From Congeria kusceri (Eukaryota > Mollusca > Bivalvia > Myida > Dreissenidae), in NCBI GenBank assembly GCA_027627225.1, contig CM051024.1:41873225-41937224 (forward strand): DNA of 64,000 nt. The letters are read 5' to 3'. Below are positions 11,520 to 25,815 of the stretch, piece after piece; position 1 is the stretch's first letter, and the number at the start of each line of letters is the position of its first letter. The translations under genes and the position numbers were made by a program. The notes below the pieces were generated by a model. It did no database searches. It worked only from the letters and a program-made list of their open reading frames with translations, and was not told where the DNA came from.

Positions 11520-13084
11520 TAAGGTTGATTGTTGTAAATAAATGTCTCGCGGATCAATTACCAATTTCAATTGAAATAGTATTACGATAGATGTGGGAGA
11601 CCTTGACCGTGTTGAAGGATAGAGAAAAGTATGTTTAAAATGCATAATAATTATTACTACAAATTGCTAAATGAGTAATACAATATTTATATTTGTACAT
11701 GCTTTCATAAAATGTTAACCGTTTAACGCTTGATGACTTTGCTCTTTTTTTATAATGATAAACAATGTAAACAAAACATTGTACAAATTATGAATCTTTT
11801 AAACTCCGTTACTTAATATGTTCATCGATATGTTCATGGATATTCGTCCTGCCCCTAAAACAGGTCATTGACAAAGATGTCAAACAAATAATGGAATGAC
11901 ACGACTAAACTTTTGACAATGGGATGTTAGGTTAAGCGGTTATAAAGCCTTCTGTCGATATTCCATTAGTTCGACAAGGAAACAGTTTAATCGTTGTCAG
12001 TTGGATGCTATTTTGCTTGTGATAGATTTTAATGTCATTTATAGCTCCATTACTATGTACATCAAAAACTAAATTGTAGTTATAAATGCAAAACAATAGA
12101 CTGCTGGGTGTTGACTAAACTCATTATAGAGGTGCCTATTTGTGAAACTTTTGTAAACTAAAGCTGCTTCTCAAAGTTAATAATACCATGACTTTTATCA
12201 CTAATTAATGATACTGTACACATTTTGTTATTTGAAATAAAACATAACTTACTGATTTTAATGGAATAATACAATGTAATGAACAGAATAAGCCCAATAA
12301 GGTTTACGACAAACTAACCGAGCCCGAAGGGTTCAGTTTAGGAAACATGATGGAAAAATAAAAATAAAATCGCTTAAATCATATACTACTGTTAATTTTT
12401 GAGACTCGAAGTTTGATTTAACTAGAATTTAGATGTTAAGGTTTAAGTCTGATTCTGGAAACGTTTGAAGTCGAGGGTCAGGGTGTGTTATCAGACTCCA
12501 CTTTAGAAAATATATGTTTTGAAATGATCTTTGTTTTGTTCTTATCAGCACCGAAGGTCAAACACAGATTTGATAACTGAATACATAACCATAACGGTTA
12601 TTAGGACAAGTGCGTATGTGCAAGTCGTATACAACCAGTGTGTACATGATGCAGGATTTTGTAACACGCTAACCTATTTGAATCAGATGGCATAAGTCCA
12701 GTAGTTAAAAGCAACGTTAAGCGAACAATGGCCTTCAATTAGACGCTTTTGACAAACACCTCAAACGAAAAACTAAATGTATATTCAACTACAAAAGGCG
12801 CGCTGGCATAATAAAAAGGTTAAACACAAATCATTATTTTATAATTTGATAGAATATAATAGGGCTAATATGCATATTATTTGTCCTTGTACATCAAATA
12901 CGACTGCTGTATTTTAAAAATACTGTTAGCTGTAATGTTGTTTCAGTTACTGTATAGTTTTACTAATAAATAATACTTAACCTCTCGTACTGCTAAATTT
13001 ATGCATTTGTAATTACTAATACATCGACTGTAACGGTCACTGTTTTCGTTGCTTCTAATTCTGCTAATGTAACAAATATATACT
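11520..13084. other. Noncoding, nothing recognised
   Basis: AT-rich sequence; no coding signal, microsatellite or RNA gene seen. Confidence 0.5.
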
Positions 13085-13565
13085 TTGACAGATAATTTAG
13101 TAACTGTTACTGATTCTTCTATTCATAGTTGAATCGATTGATTTTCTACTGCTGTTGTTGCTGCTGCTGCAGCTACTTCTACTGGTACTGCTTCTAATGC
13201 TTAATCATCGACCCATAGATCTACTGTTTATGCTATTAATGTTACTATTGTTATTGCTGCTACTGCTAAAGATCCTAAAACTAATGTATCTACTAACAAG
13301 CCTCATGGTGTTCTGCTAGTGCTTCATTGTCAAATATTAATACATCAACTATTACATCAATCTACTGTATTTCTGCTATTAATACAAATGCATCTACACA
13401 TTTCTCTACTGTTGCTGCTACTGCTTACATTGTTGGTAATACTAAAAGTAAAACATGCATATCTTTAGCTGCTATTACTGCTACTGCTGCTCTATCTCTC
13501 GAACTAACTTATTATATAAACACTACCACTAATGCTATGCTGCTATTATTACAGCTCCGACTAAT
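13085..13565. repeat. Cryptic CTG/CTA/ACT trinucleotide tract
   Basis: Degenerate triplets (GCTGTTGTTGCTGCTGCTGC at 13149-13169, then CTACTGCTA, ACTGCT and TTACTG units) extend for about 480 bp. A second, weaker patch of the same type (GTTGCTGTTACTACTG) lies at about 13970-14050. The Thr/Ser/Ala-rich frame at 13327-13569 follows from the triplet composition. Confidence 0.6.
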
Positions 13566-13797
13566 ATAGCTGGTAATTTTACAATTAATTATCGATATAA
13601 TCAAATGCTGTTGTATTATATGGTGGCATGGAACTGCCATACGAAAACGATTTTCGGTTCGCGAACACATTCGTGTTACCATTTTACGTTCGTGTTATTT
13701 ATCCTATACATAATAGCGTTTGCGATTTTTTTTCTGAATAAATGTATATGCTTAACGCAAAAAAGGTCTAAAAGTGCACAGAACTGACATCAGAAAT

Positions 13798-14512
13798 TCA
13801 GTTAATAAAAACGTATGTGGTATCACAAATAATAACTAGATAAGATTTACATTGCAATATAATTATCATGATGATATTCGTGTAAGTAAGATTTCCAGTA
13901 GTGTCAGCAGGAGAGAAAACGTGTTAGGATTATATAGTCCTGTACTTAATTAATCGATTTCCACTTCCTGTGTTGGTGTTGCTGTTACTACTGTCGACAC
14001 ATATACATCAGGATAAACATAGACTTCTACTTTCGCTGTTACTACTGCTGAAGAAAGTGCTATAGAGACATAACATGAAATTGGACAGGGCAGTCCTACG
14101 CTAAAGAATCCCATTCTCCATGCGTTATTGCCTTGTACTGCATTGTGTAGCAATTCCCACATCTCCCAATTATAACGTATCTTTTAAACATCCAGGATCC
14201 AGACGGTGATCTCGATCCCCACCAAAACGTATCATTCGTTCATTTGACAATTTCTAATTTACGACTGCCGTCTGCCTAAAACCTCATTATAAGTATGCTA
14301 TACAGTGAATAAAAACTTATGTGGTGTCACGAATAATAACTGGATAAGATTTACATTGCAATATAATTAACATGATAATATTAGTGTAAGTAAGATAATG
14401 CGGAAGACCTCGCGCACAAATTAAATGGTATCATGATTATTAACTAGTTAAGATTTGCGTTGTACGATCATTATAATTAAAACATTCATGTTGAGATAAT
14501 GCAGAAGACCTC
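13798..14512 (+). repeat. Three diverged direct copies of a ~95-105 bp repeat
   Basis: Copies at about 13798-13892, 14303-14411 and 14413-14512 share the order AATAAAAACxTATGTGG, ATAATAACTxGATAAG, ATTTxCxTTG and GATAATGCxGAAGACC (last two copies). Copies two and three are adjacent; copy one is about 410 bp upstream. Family unknown. Confidence 0.6.
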
Positions 14513-16840
14513 GCAACCCCAATACAATATATCAAATGTCAGTTCTGGGCACTTAATTATAATAATATGTCTTGCAGAAAAAACTATTAGCAAACGCTAT
14601 CTTAATATCCAGATAAATTTAATGGTAAATACGCGGTAACACGACTCTGCTCGTTGGCAGAGGCTCAAGGTTTTAAATTAAGTACAGAAGAACGTTCATA
14701 ATTATAACAGGACATGGATTCCTAATAACAGCTGGTGCAGTTGTTTTGCCGAAAAACTGTTTATGTGCTTACTTCGCATATACAAACTTTTGAAGGTCGA
14801 GAATTAGATGTTAATTATGCATCGTAGTGCATTTGTATTAAACTTGTGTTTAAACCATGTGCCTTTGATCAAGGTAGAACTAACAATGCAAGGCTAGCGA
14901 ATGTGTTACCATTTACTCACAATAATAAATCAGTCCAATGACTCAATATGCGTCTGCTTTACAGCAAATTAACGGTCTATCAATTGTCACGTATGGAAAC
15001 GTTCTAGTGCCAGAGTATGTATTAATATTGCATTGTATTAACTCGTAATTAGGAAACACAAATTGAGACAATTGAGAAATTACGAAGTAATAGTTTGAAG
15101 ATAAAAATGCACATGGGCGTGCGTCCGTTCATCGGTTCATAGGGAGGACTGGGAGGTACTTATCGAAATTTTAAAGTACATGCACGCTTGCCTCCGTCCA
15201 TACGTGCGTACGGCTTTTTTAGAAGACAGTGGTGCATGCTAAAATACAAGCGTACGTGTGGACAATCGAGCGTATTTTGTCAGTATGTGCTTATATACAA
15301 TCGTAGGTCCCTCTTAATGCAGAGATAATAATGATGACTCCATCCGTCTGTACATAAGTACGTACGTTCATACGCATGAAGGCACACACGTCCGGACGGA
15401 CGGATATACATGTATGTATAGTTTTTGGCGAAAAAGTACGTGCGAACAAACAAACGGGTGCATATATTCTTACAGTCTGTTAAATATGACGTCAACTCAG
15501 TATTATCTTAATATCAGCATGTACGTTTAGACGGATTGACAAACGGACAGACAGAGGCACGGTTGCATGTACGTACATATATATGTATGCAAACTATGTT
15601 TGTACAATAGTAAGGTCTGGGAATCTCCTATCTCGGACTTTAATAGGATCTCCTAATTATTACATACTGAAAAACCAAATTGAATACATACTGTGGCACT
15701 ACGACGCTTCCATATTCAGTTGCAACTTTTAAACGAATGTTGAGATGCTGATATCGCAGTTTTATTAAAACCATTACATTGCACATTTTATGAATACCAT
15801 GTGCGTTTCATGAAATTGACGGAGTATTTGCGCTGGCGTTGACATTTCGCAGTATTAATTAACTCCTTTTATCCTTTGTTTGGTTTAATTAAGTTTATTT
15901 TTGAAATAACATGACGTTTTTGTACATGGTAACTTACATGAGAAAACGTTGTAGAAGAGAAAGACTCGTAGTTAGAAACAAATAGGACACATACTTAAAA
16001 TATTGTGATTGGAAAGTAACATCCGATTAAACACACGTGATTTGTTTGCTATCTATTTGTGCAGTTAACATTTCTTTGTGTCTTGTCTGTTTGTCCTGTC
16101 AACATACATTTCGTTCATGATCGAATCCGTTCGATATATGATGTTATTGCCGTTATCTATTATCAAACACCTATTCAGACTCTACAAAAGTTACCGCTTT
16201 TTGTTACATATGTCGTGGGAAGAATATAATTAAATCTTGTTTCCAAATAAGAATTGTAGCAAAAAATATTGGGAAAGAATGCTATTGTTATAACCATGAT
16301 AAGTTAAGTATTTATATACAATATTGTTAATTGATAAGGTCTAGGATGTAAAGGAAGATGTAGGAAACACCTACACCTCTGTATTATCATATTTCCTCTG
16401 CATGCTTGGTTTATAAATTCATGTATCTGACGCCGAATACTTCGGACTATAAATACACAATGTAACCATCCTTTTCGGCTGTGTTGCTCATATGTCCGTC
16501 TGATAGACGATACTAAAATACAACCACATAACACAATGATAATTACCGGCACTATCAGGTGCCACAGTTTAATATTTCCCAGCATATACAGACATTTTGA
16601 ATAAATAAGGTATGGAAGCGTTAATTGACGCACCCCCGATATACGTGTTTACTGGCATATTTTATCTCGTAAAAACGTGTAAATATACGGCATGTTAGGA
16701 AACATTAAAATGTCAGTTATAAGGTCAGTTGGTGTTACATAGTCCGCTGTCCTAATTTAAGTCGTGCAAAATAAATATATGGCAAGTTGGAAAATATTAA
16801 GGCGTCATGCCAGCTGCTGTTACCTAGTCCACTGACAATA
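14513..16840. other. Noncoding; ACGT-rich patch at 15100-15600
   Basis: Mostly plain AT-rich DNA. The stretch 15115-15600 is enriched in ACGTACGT, GTACGTG and GTCCGTCCG words on alternating strands, typical of an old tandem or dispersed repeat. No gene is supported. Confidence 0.45.
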
Positions 16841-17008
<168 letters not shown>

Positions 17009-17009
17009 A

Positions 17010-17984
17010 ATTATTGTGGGATTGGGGCGTTGCGGATGCAAAAGATCGAACACATTGAACACGATCGTTTCCATATGTCCGCAGTCCGTATCCGCAAAGC
17101 GCATCCGACATGGTATCTAACTCTGCATGTTTAACAAAGGCTGTTATATATAAAACATTGGAAAAGTAGAAGAAATAATCTATATTCATCAGGATAACTC
17201 AACCTAAGAGAAAGATTTACACAATTTCAATTTAACAATGATATCGGTCAACATGGTGTATGTCAACATACGGGTAATGGTATGTCAAAATAGCAGAGTA
17301 CACGAACAGCACAGACATTTAAGACTATTGCATGTGAAACAGATACGCATGACGTCTTGGCATTTCTCAACATGCCGTTTAATAACACGATATGTCGAGA
17401 TAAAATAAAATGTTGACATGTCCATCACGAAATATTTATCACGGGAGTCGATTAACGCTTCCATATCGGGTCATTTAAAGCTTCCATAGTTTGTAAACAA
17501 ATAAGAAGTCATTGTCAATCAGACATGAGTCTATAATTTTGTAGTAAAACATAATTACGGCATATAACAGCTCAGCAAGTACCAAATTAACTATTTAAGA
17601 TCCCGGTACCAAACTAACTTTTCCATAGTGGGGGTCAATTTATATTGACCTACCGAGATACGGTTTCATGATGGATGTTTTTGCATATTGTATCTCGCGT
17701 AAGTATGTGACAAGTTTGAAAATATATATATATACCAGAATATGTAACCTAATCGGCTGTATTACATTAATTCATATCAAACAGTTGTCACCGTGGTTGT
17801 GATTTTGCATTGTTTATATAGCGTTTCAAAATACATTGCTTCCCGTAATGCAGAAGCGGGTTGTTTTGAATTCTGAAAATGTTACTAATGAACTTATTGC
17901 GGTGTAAGTCTATATGAAAGATAAGCAAGAGCTGTTTATAAAACACTTATACCCCTCTAGGTTAAAAGCAATCTTTAAAATATC
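17010..17984. other. Noncoding, nothing recognised
   Basis: No gene, RNA or repeat unit identified apart from a short TATATATA run near 17725. Confidence 0.5.
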
Positions 17985-18620
17985 ATGTTTGGTGAAGATC
18001 GGGTGAAAACTGTTGGACATAGAGAGTGCAAACTAAAAAAAAATGTCAATTTTATATAAATCAAGGACATGAACTTCAGTTCCTAGGGAGAGACGAGGTG
18101 GTTGATCATCAAACTGGGCGAAGATATAACAACACTAAATATTTTCATCAAAACTGTGCACTTAGAGAGCGGAAACAGCAAAAAAGGTTATTTTTTTAAT
18201 ATTCAAGGAGAATATCTTTACAATTGCTGGGACGATTTGGCTGATAATCGAACTTGGTTGAGATAACATACCTACAAACAATGTAATGAAGTTTGGTGAA
18301 GATCGGATAAAAACTGATGGACTAAGAGTGCGGAAAATGCTTAAAAGGCCAATTCAATGAAAATCAAGAGTCATAACTCCACAATTCCTGAGGTAATTTG
18401 AGTGATTATCGAACTAGGCCGAGATAGTATACCCAAAAACATTTTCATAAAGTTTTCTGAAGATTGGATAAAAACTGGTAGACTTAGAGAGTGGAAACGA
18501 ATATGGTTACCGACCGACCGACAGTCCGACGGACACATCGACCGACATTCGCATTCGATTAGGGCATAATAAATCCCCAGAAAAATGAGCAGGAGAGAAA
18601 CCCGTCTTTTCATCCTCAGG
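17985..18620 (+). repeat. Dispersed repeat with ~110-120 bp tandem body
   Basis: Four diverged units share GTGAAGATCGGxTxAAAACTG, a GGAxxTAGAGAGTGxxAA block and the AATCAAGxxxATAACTxCA / TGATxATCGAACTxGG blocks (about 17990, 18140, 18290, 18440). The array ends in ACCGACCGACCGACAGTCC (about 18510). This matches, from memory, a dispersed repeat layout frequent in mollusc genomes; the exact family is not claimed. Confidence 0.65.
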
Positions 18621-20187
18621 GCCCGTAATCACTAACCAATTCTTAGACTTAAGAATAAATAACAGACTTAGTCTCTATAAAATATACTTCTGCGTTGGCT
18701 AATATTCGGAGTACCAATTTTGATTATGTCATTAAGAAATTGTTCTAAATCAAGAATGCTCTAATTAGAGTTGGTGATTTCCCAGCACAATACAAATCCA
18801 ACAACACAACACAAAACACAAGATAAGTCATTAATAGAGTTTCATCTTAATGTGTTATATATTCATCGCAATAATTTAAGTTGCACTGTTAAAGTTAATT
18901 TAATGTGTTTAATATATGTATATGCATTTTATTAAATTTGAAAATGTTAACTAATAATAACGGACAAAATTAATGGAATTCAGAATTTAATGACAAAAAC
19001 AGATTCATGATATTGATATATATGTTCTGATAGAGGCCCTCTTTCTAGTGGCTTAGTACAGTTTATTATACAGTGCAAATTAGCAGGAAATATTTATTTT
19101 TAAAATGCTGATGTTAATTGAATTTGCGCAGCCCTGTGATTGTTTCGTTAATAGGAAATGCCAGATTTGAATGCTTGAGCTTTAAAATGGAGGTTTAGAA
19201 AATTTGAGAAAACATGAATATTGGCAACAAGTTATGTGTATTGAGTTTCTGACCTAGAAATTACAATTGCTCTCGTCACCATTTTGCTAGGAAATTTGAA
19301 ATGTCTTGCAGTCATTGTGCGATATTAAATATCGTATCCTTTGTCCATTACATTACACTGTAGCAAACACGTATTAGGTAGTTAAAAAATCAAGTTACTG
19401 GTGTTGATATTGACTCGCTCATTTGACCTGTCGGCTAGACGACAATAATTCCAGTATTTAATTTGCTAATGCGTTTTCTACGTATGCTTTTACTGACTTG
19501 TTTTGAGCAGAAATATTTCTTTATCAACGAAATGACATTGCCAATGTTGGTTTTATTTTTGCCACAAGCATTACCACGTGCTAACGAAGATAATCAGAAG
19601 ATTGAGTGTAATCGGAAGCATATTTAGTCACCTACATGACAAACAGCGTTGAGAATGCAGAGTGTAAATTTCGCCTGTTGACAATATCTATTTGATTAAT
19701 ATGTTCTAATTAAGAGTAAATATTTGCAGACAATGCTGAATTTAGACCTCAGCAACTGTTTTGATACAAATTTGCTCAGTGTAAATGTTGACCCCTATTA
19801 AACTGGGAAATTTAGCAACAGATGAATTATGCTGAGTATTACGCAACAAAGTGCGTTTAGCGCTTTTAATATATTATCACAGTTGAAGGCAATTTAGGAT
19901 TGGTATAATGATTAAGCATTGTACAGTCTCCAAAGTGCTGGTATTAGCACAAAATTAAACTGTAATTGAAACGAAAATAACGTTAAATGAGGTTACAGAT
20001 AGAGGTCGTCTCATAAAAGCACGCCTAATACTTTTCTGACATGACTCTTTATTTCAATTTATGATCATTATGCCTAGCCCAAATTGTGGATATGGTATAT
20101 AACTAGCGAGCGAGATGCGTTATTTACATACTTGAAGAGCCATGTTTTGTATACACATTCGAGAATGCCTGCACAATTATTTTAAAG
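18621..20187. other. Noncoding, nothing recognised
   Basis: AT-rich; no supported feature. Confidence 0.5.
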
Positions 20188-20357
20188 GACAGAAAACGCA
20201 GTTGAAATATCAGCTTATGCATTAGTTACAAGTGCTGGGCGGTACAGTGGTCTGTCGCTTGAAGTTTTAGAACATATGCCGAATTGGAGGACGGATATTT
20301 TAATTCTGCAAAGAAAACAACACCCTCCGAATTGGTTTTCCGTTAGCATAAAAGAAG
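20188..20357 (+). CDS. Possible exon, unknown protein
   Basis: One plus-strand frame is open from about 20188 to a consensus donor (GAAG|GTAAGGA, exon end 20357). It reads like protein, with motifs SAGRYSGLSLEVLEHMPNW and LQRKQHPPNWFSVSIKE. The acceptor is unclear. The opposite strand also has an open frame here, so this could be part of a dispersed repeat. The adjacent TAC array would then be intronic. Family not recognised. Confidence 0.28.
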
Positions 20358-20365
20358 GTAAGGAT

Positions 20366-20495
20366 AGTACTACTACTGCTACTGGTGCCGCTGGTGCTGC
20401 TACTATTACTACTACTACTATTACTACTACTACTACCACCACCACCACCACCACTACCACCTTCTACCACCACCATCATCACAACAACGACAACA

Positions 20496-20569
<74 letters not shown>

Positions 20570-20642
20570 CACTACTACTACTATTACTACCACTACCTAC
20601 TGCTACTACAACTACAACGACAACTAATACTACTACTTCTAG

Positions 20643-20698
<56 letters not shown>

Positions 20699-20757
20699 TT
20701 ACTACCACTACCTACTGCTACTACAACTACAACGACAACTAATACTACTACTTCTAG
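20366..20757. repeat. (TAC)n microsatellite with a 115-bp internal duplication
   Basis: TAC/ACT units with CCA and CAA variants. A ~60 bp segment (from ATTACTACCACTACC to ACTTCTAG) occurs at 20583-20642 and again, essentially identical, at 20698-20757, indicating a 115-bp tandem duplication. Thr-, Tyr-, Leu- and Val-rich frames are artefacts. Confidence 0.95.
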
Positions 20758-21125
20758 CTCAGTTGGTAGAGCCTTGGACTGAAAATCTGGGATCGCGAGT
20801 TCGAGCCCCAGCCCGGCCACATAACTTGTATGGGGATTGGTCATGAAATTATTATTTCAAGTAGGGCAGTTGTCAGTTACTGGCATAGGAATGTGCACTT
20901 AGTACCGGTAAACTGCTTAGATCGGCTAAGCTTGCCCAGGAAAAGTGTTAACTGAACGCCGTGATATGACTGAAATACTGTCAAAAACGGGGAAAATACA
21001 AACAAACAGACAAGCCAACAGACAAACAAACAGACAAACAAACAGACACACAAACAGACAAACAAACAGACAAACAAACAGACGCACATACAAACAAACA
21101 AACAAACAGACAAACTAACACACAC
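20754..21125 (+). mobile_element. tRNA-derived SINE
   Basis: The head is tRNA-like: A box TAGCTCAGTTGGTAGAG (20755-20771) and B box GTTCGAGCC (20799-20807). The body GGGGATTGGTCATGAAATTATT, GTAGGGCAGTTGTCAGTTACTGGCA and GCCCAGGAAAAGTGT is shared with the minus-strand copy at 29927-30196, which shows that this is a family and not a tRNA gene. It ends in a long CAAACAAACAGA-type tail (about 20995-21125). Compared with the second copy it has lost a short piece of the early body. Activity cannot be judged. Confidence 0.85.
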
Positions 21126-21129
21126 ACAA

Positions 21130-21188
21130 ACAAACTACTACTACTACTTCTATATCTACTACTACTACTACTACTACTACTTCTATAT

Positions 21189-21242
<54 letters not shown>

Positions 21243-21245
21243 TAT

Positions 21246-21309
<64 letters not shown>

Positions 21310-21310
21310 C
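21130..21310. repeat. (CTA)n microsatellite with CTTCTATAT interruptions
   Basis: Nearly pure triplet array, interrupted three times by TTCTATATC. It follows directly after the SINE tail, so TAC/CTA arrays lie on both sides of the SINE. Confidence 0.95.
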
Positions 21311-21849
21311 AACACTACTACTAGTACTTTTACTGCTACTACTGCTTCTACGTACTTTTACTACGGTTACTGCTATTACTAATTCTGATAGTTCTTAAAC
21401 GCGCTGGTATTCAATATATACAATTAAATTATTGTATGATATTTCATCACAAAAGTATTTCTGCAAATGTATGCGCCCATAAACAAAACAGACAGAAAGT
21501 GTCACAAGCCCAGTTGTATTTATATCGCAATTTATAAAGGCACAAACACGCACGACTAGCAGAAAGATTCGATCTATAATTTACCATTTGACGCAAAGAT
21601 CGTTGACAATATTTTAATAATCATGGAACCATTTCGTGCCTTGTGCTTGGGTTAGTTTTGTTTATTGATTTGATCGTAAAAAATAGCAAATCGTTAAAAA
21701 CAAAGTTACAAAAAGTGTTGAACACTGTGTTGTATTGACTTAACTGTGTTTGTTTTCGTTAGTTTCAGTATAATATAGTAAAATAAATATCGCTTGATCT
21801 CTAGAAAAACAAGCTTATTTACTGAACATAGAATTAATTAATCGATTTA
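21311..21849. other. Noncoding, nothing recognised
   Basis: No gene or repeat unit seen. Confidence 0.5.
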
Positions 21850-21903
21850 GAATATTTTGCAAACTCAGTACAGAAACCTCAATATAATGATTTATAATAA
21901 GAT

Positions 21904-22167
21904 TTGGCTATCGCAATCCTTATTATATGTTTTGTTTCTCTCTTCAAAATTATCTGTGTGGACCAATTTTTCTATATTCATTATATGAATGAATTATTTG
22001 CATTTTCTAACAATGAATCCACAATTTACAATCAGATATGCACACATATCGTATTTTGCCAAAGAAGCTACAAACGAATTACTACAAAATTACAATGTGC
22101 CTATGGAAATAAGAAAACAAAACATTCAAAAGTGCATATAACATGTTTGCATAAAAATGTCAAATAG
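21904..22167 (+). other. Open frame in copy A, not supported as a gene
   Basis: An 87-codon frame lies in the duplicated segment, but the matching sequence in copy B (27903-28170) is interrupted, and no motif is recognised. I treat it as noncoding. Confidence 0.4.
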
Positions 22168-22332
22168 ATGTAACATAGTTATAAAATTTGTATTAGGTAT
22201 ATATTGAACTTGATTTTATTATTTGTTTTGTATATGGGAAATTTGTTGTATAAATTATTTTGCATAATTCTATTTGCAACTGCTGTCTGTCGAAGCTCTG
22301 TCGTTAATTATTAATTGTTAATTAAATTATTA

Positions 22333-23200
<868 letters not shown>

Positions 23201-23454
23201 TAATACAGGTATATGGAGAGCATTTAGATGATCAGCATTAGTTAGAGTTTTAGCTTGTTTTAGTGAAAGTAAATTTAACTTAGAAATGTATTTACCAAAC
23301 AAGATCATGCAATGAAGAATAATCTTTGTTTTTCAAAATAGAAAGCAACGAAATGTGCCATAAGGGCGAATACTACTGTTGTAAACATTTTGTAGTGGAA
23401 CTTTATTTAAAACATTAATAACATCCATGAAATAATAAGATGAACGGAGGGATT

Positions 23455-25815
23455 CAAGCAGTGTCAGAGCTAGTTTTGTGAGATCACGTGATCAAAAACA
23501 GCCAAAGATTTTATGTTTTGTTGTAGATAAAATGAATGCTAATTTTTATATCCCTGCTAGTTTTGTCAATGTACTCATTAAATGATTTCTGTATAGATGT
23601 TAACGGAATGAAAACGTATTTAAATGTCCGCGCTATTTAGTTTTGTTGAGAAGGTACTCACAAATGGTCAGGGATTTAGTGATTTCTAGCAGAGAATTAA
23701 TGCTAATTTTAAAAGTCCGATCTAGTTTTGTTGTGAACAGGTGATCAAAAATGGCAAGTGATTTAATTTTTTCTTGTATGACGTATTATAATAGAAGGAA
23801 TACGGATTTTATTAGTCTAAGCTTGTTTTGTCAGTTACAAGTGTTAGAATGAACCCTAATTTTAATTATCCGAGTTAGTTTTGTCGATTAAACGTGATCA
23901 ATATTATTCAAGGATTTCATGATTTCTTGTAGATATTATAATTGAATGATTTATAATTGTAATTGTCCAAGCTAGTTTTGTCGATTATGCGTGATCCAAA
24001 CGTGTCAGGGCTTGAATGATTTATAGTAAATATTATAATACGGAACAGAACAGAACAAGACTTTTATTTTCACCCAAGTATATAACATATACAATTAGGG
24101 CAATATAACAAAGCAAAATTGTTAGTAAATTAGTAACTTCGATAATTTTTACGTTAACACAGTTGTGTAGATGATATACGGGGGGTATTTAAATAATAAG
24201 ATACATAATCGGATCATATGATAATAATAATAATAATAATAATAGCAATAATGTGAGATCAATAATCAAAATCAAAATACCAAAAACTTGATAAAATTAT
24301 CAAAATCACAATCATTATCATATCATATTCAAAATGATCATACTAATCATAATAATCATAATAATGATAATCGTCATAGTTATCATAATCATCATAATAG
24401 TGGCATTTAAGAAACAAATAATAGTACAGTTCTATAAGTGCATTTTAATACTAGCACTGGTAAAAATAATTAGTGGTTTGTGATCATAGTTGTGTGGTGA
24501 CGTATTTTCGTTTGCACGCGGCGTTTCGGATTGAGAAATTGAAACGACTACGCGTTTTAAAAGGTTTACATTTTGCGTCAGAAATTTTATTCATTATCAA
24601 TACTTAAAAGACATGTTGTTGCGAAAGACTGTGTGCGTTAGCGTTTATGGTGCTGGAGCTAGCTTTGTAACGGTTTCAGTCAACAGCAGTTATTTTTGTC
24701 ATGATTTACGCTTGAGACTCCTGGAGTGCACCTGCACGCGAGGTCGATGTTGAACACAAAGGCAAGATGGAGGACCTATTGTGTGTGGTAATTACTCTAA
24801 TCAGCTTTGCATTGCAGGATTACAATGGAGAGTGCCGGTATCTGAGGGGTTAACATTAAATGACTGATGGGGCAAAAGCAAATTATAATTTGTGTGCTGG
24901 ATAAGTTTAAAGGGAAGTAACAAAAGTATGATTATTAATTTATGTACTAGAACTGCTAGATTAATTAGGATAAAGAAACAGGATTGTAGGTGAAATATAG
25001 GTATCAGTTGTACTCATTTAGAATGCAACAATTGTTTCCATTGCCTTAATTGAAATATAATATCAATATAGCAGGCAAAAATATTTAAAATGTTAACACT
25101 TGTACTTGAGTGGTACCATTTTGTACTACTCTTATATAATGCTGCAATTATTTCTGTTATATGAGTATAAGTATATAGCAATCTTACGTTAATATTGACA
25201 TATAATTATGCAGTTATCATTTGGTACAAATACAGAATGAAGTTATTATTTACATTGCACAGTTTATATTTACATGCATATATTTCTAATTAAAGTAAAT
25301 AATGTGATTAGTATATACATGCAAAAATATATACATTTGTGACCAGACAAATATTTTGATATATTGATTACACATGTGTAAACGGTCACTTATATTGAGA
25401 TAATATGTAAATATGTTATGCTGTTAACAATAAAAATACATTGAAATAAAGGCAGTATTGTTACAAATTACAATATTAGAGTTGGTGTATTAGCTGGTGG
25501 CATTGGTAAAAACAGGTAGTTAAATAGATAACTTGCTATCTATTATAATAGAATGAATGATAATCTTAATTCTCCGGGCTAGTTTTTTCTTTACACGTGA
25601 TAAACAATGGCCAGGGAATTAATGATGTCTATATACAAGATATTAATAGAATTAATCAAGCTTATAATGTCCGAGGTAGTTTTGCGGATTGTACGTGATC
25701 ACAAAGGCCAGGGATTTAATTTGTTATATAGATATGTATTTAATGAATGCTGATTTAATATCTCCCAGCTAGTCTTGTTCAATTATACGTGATTAAAAGT
25801 GGCCAGGGATTTACT
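23455..25815 (+). repeat. ~100-bp tandem repeat (copy A), split by a retroposon
   Basis: Diverged units share GTCCGxGCTAGTTTTGT, CGTGATCAAAA, GGCCAGGGATTTAATGATTTCT, and a TATTATAATxGAATGAATGCTAATTTTAAT block. About seven units lie at 23455-24040 and three at 25551-25815; the break is the insertion at 24041-25540. The same array occurs in copy B. Confidence 0.75.
24041..25540 (-). mobile_element. 1,500 bp retroposon with 10-bp target-site duplication
   Basis: Flanked by TATTATAATA at 24031-24040 and again at 25541-25550; copy B has a single uninterrupted TATTACAACA at the matching site (near 33470). The plus strand begins CGGAACAGAACAGAACAAGACTT, so the minus strand ends ...AAGTCTTGTTCTGTTCTGTT, a short-unit 3' tail typical of non-LTR retroposons. 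I find no reverse transcriptase, so it is 5'-truncated or non-autonomous. The interior has short ATA/CAT-type simple repeats (24220-24400). Confidence 0.8.

Noticed and set aside
9550..11645. Arg/Ile/Ser-rich open frames up to 207 codons in the foldback arms
   Set aside because: Both strands and several frames are open because the 21-bp repeat lacks stops; translations are the repeat itself.
20754..20826. A tRNA gene
   Set aside because: The tRNA-like part is followed by a body shared with the copy at 29927-30196 and by an A-rich tail; the acceptor stem does not pair well. It is a SINE head.
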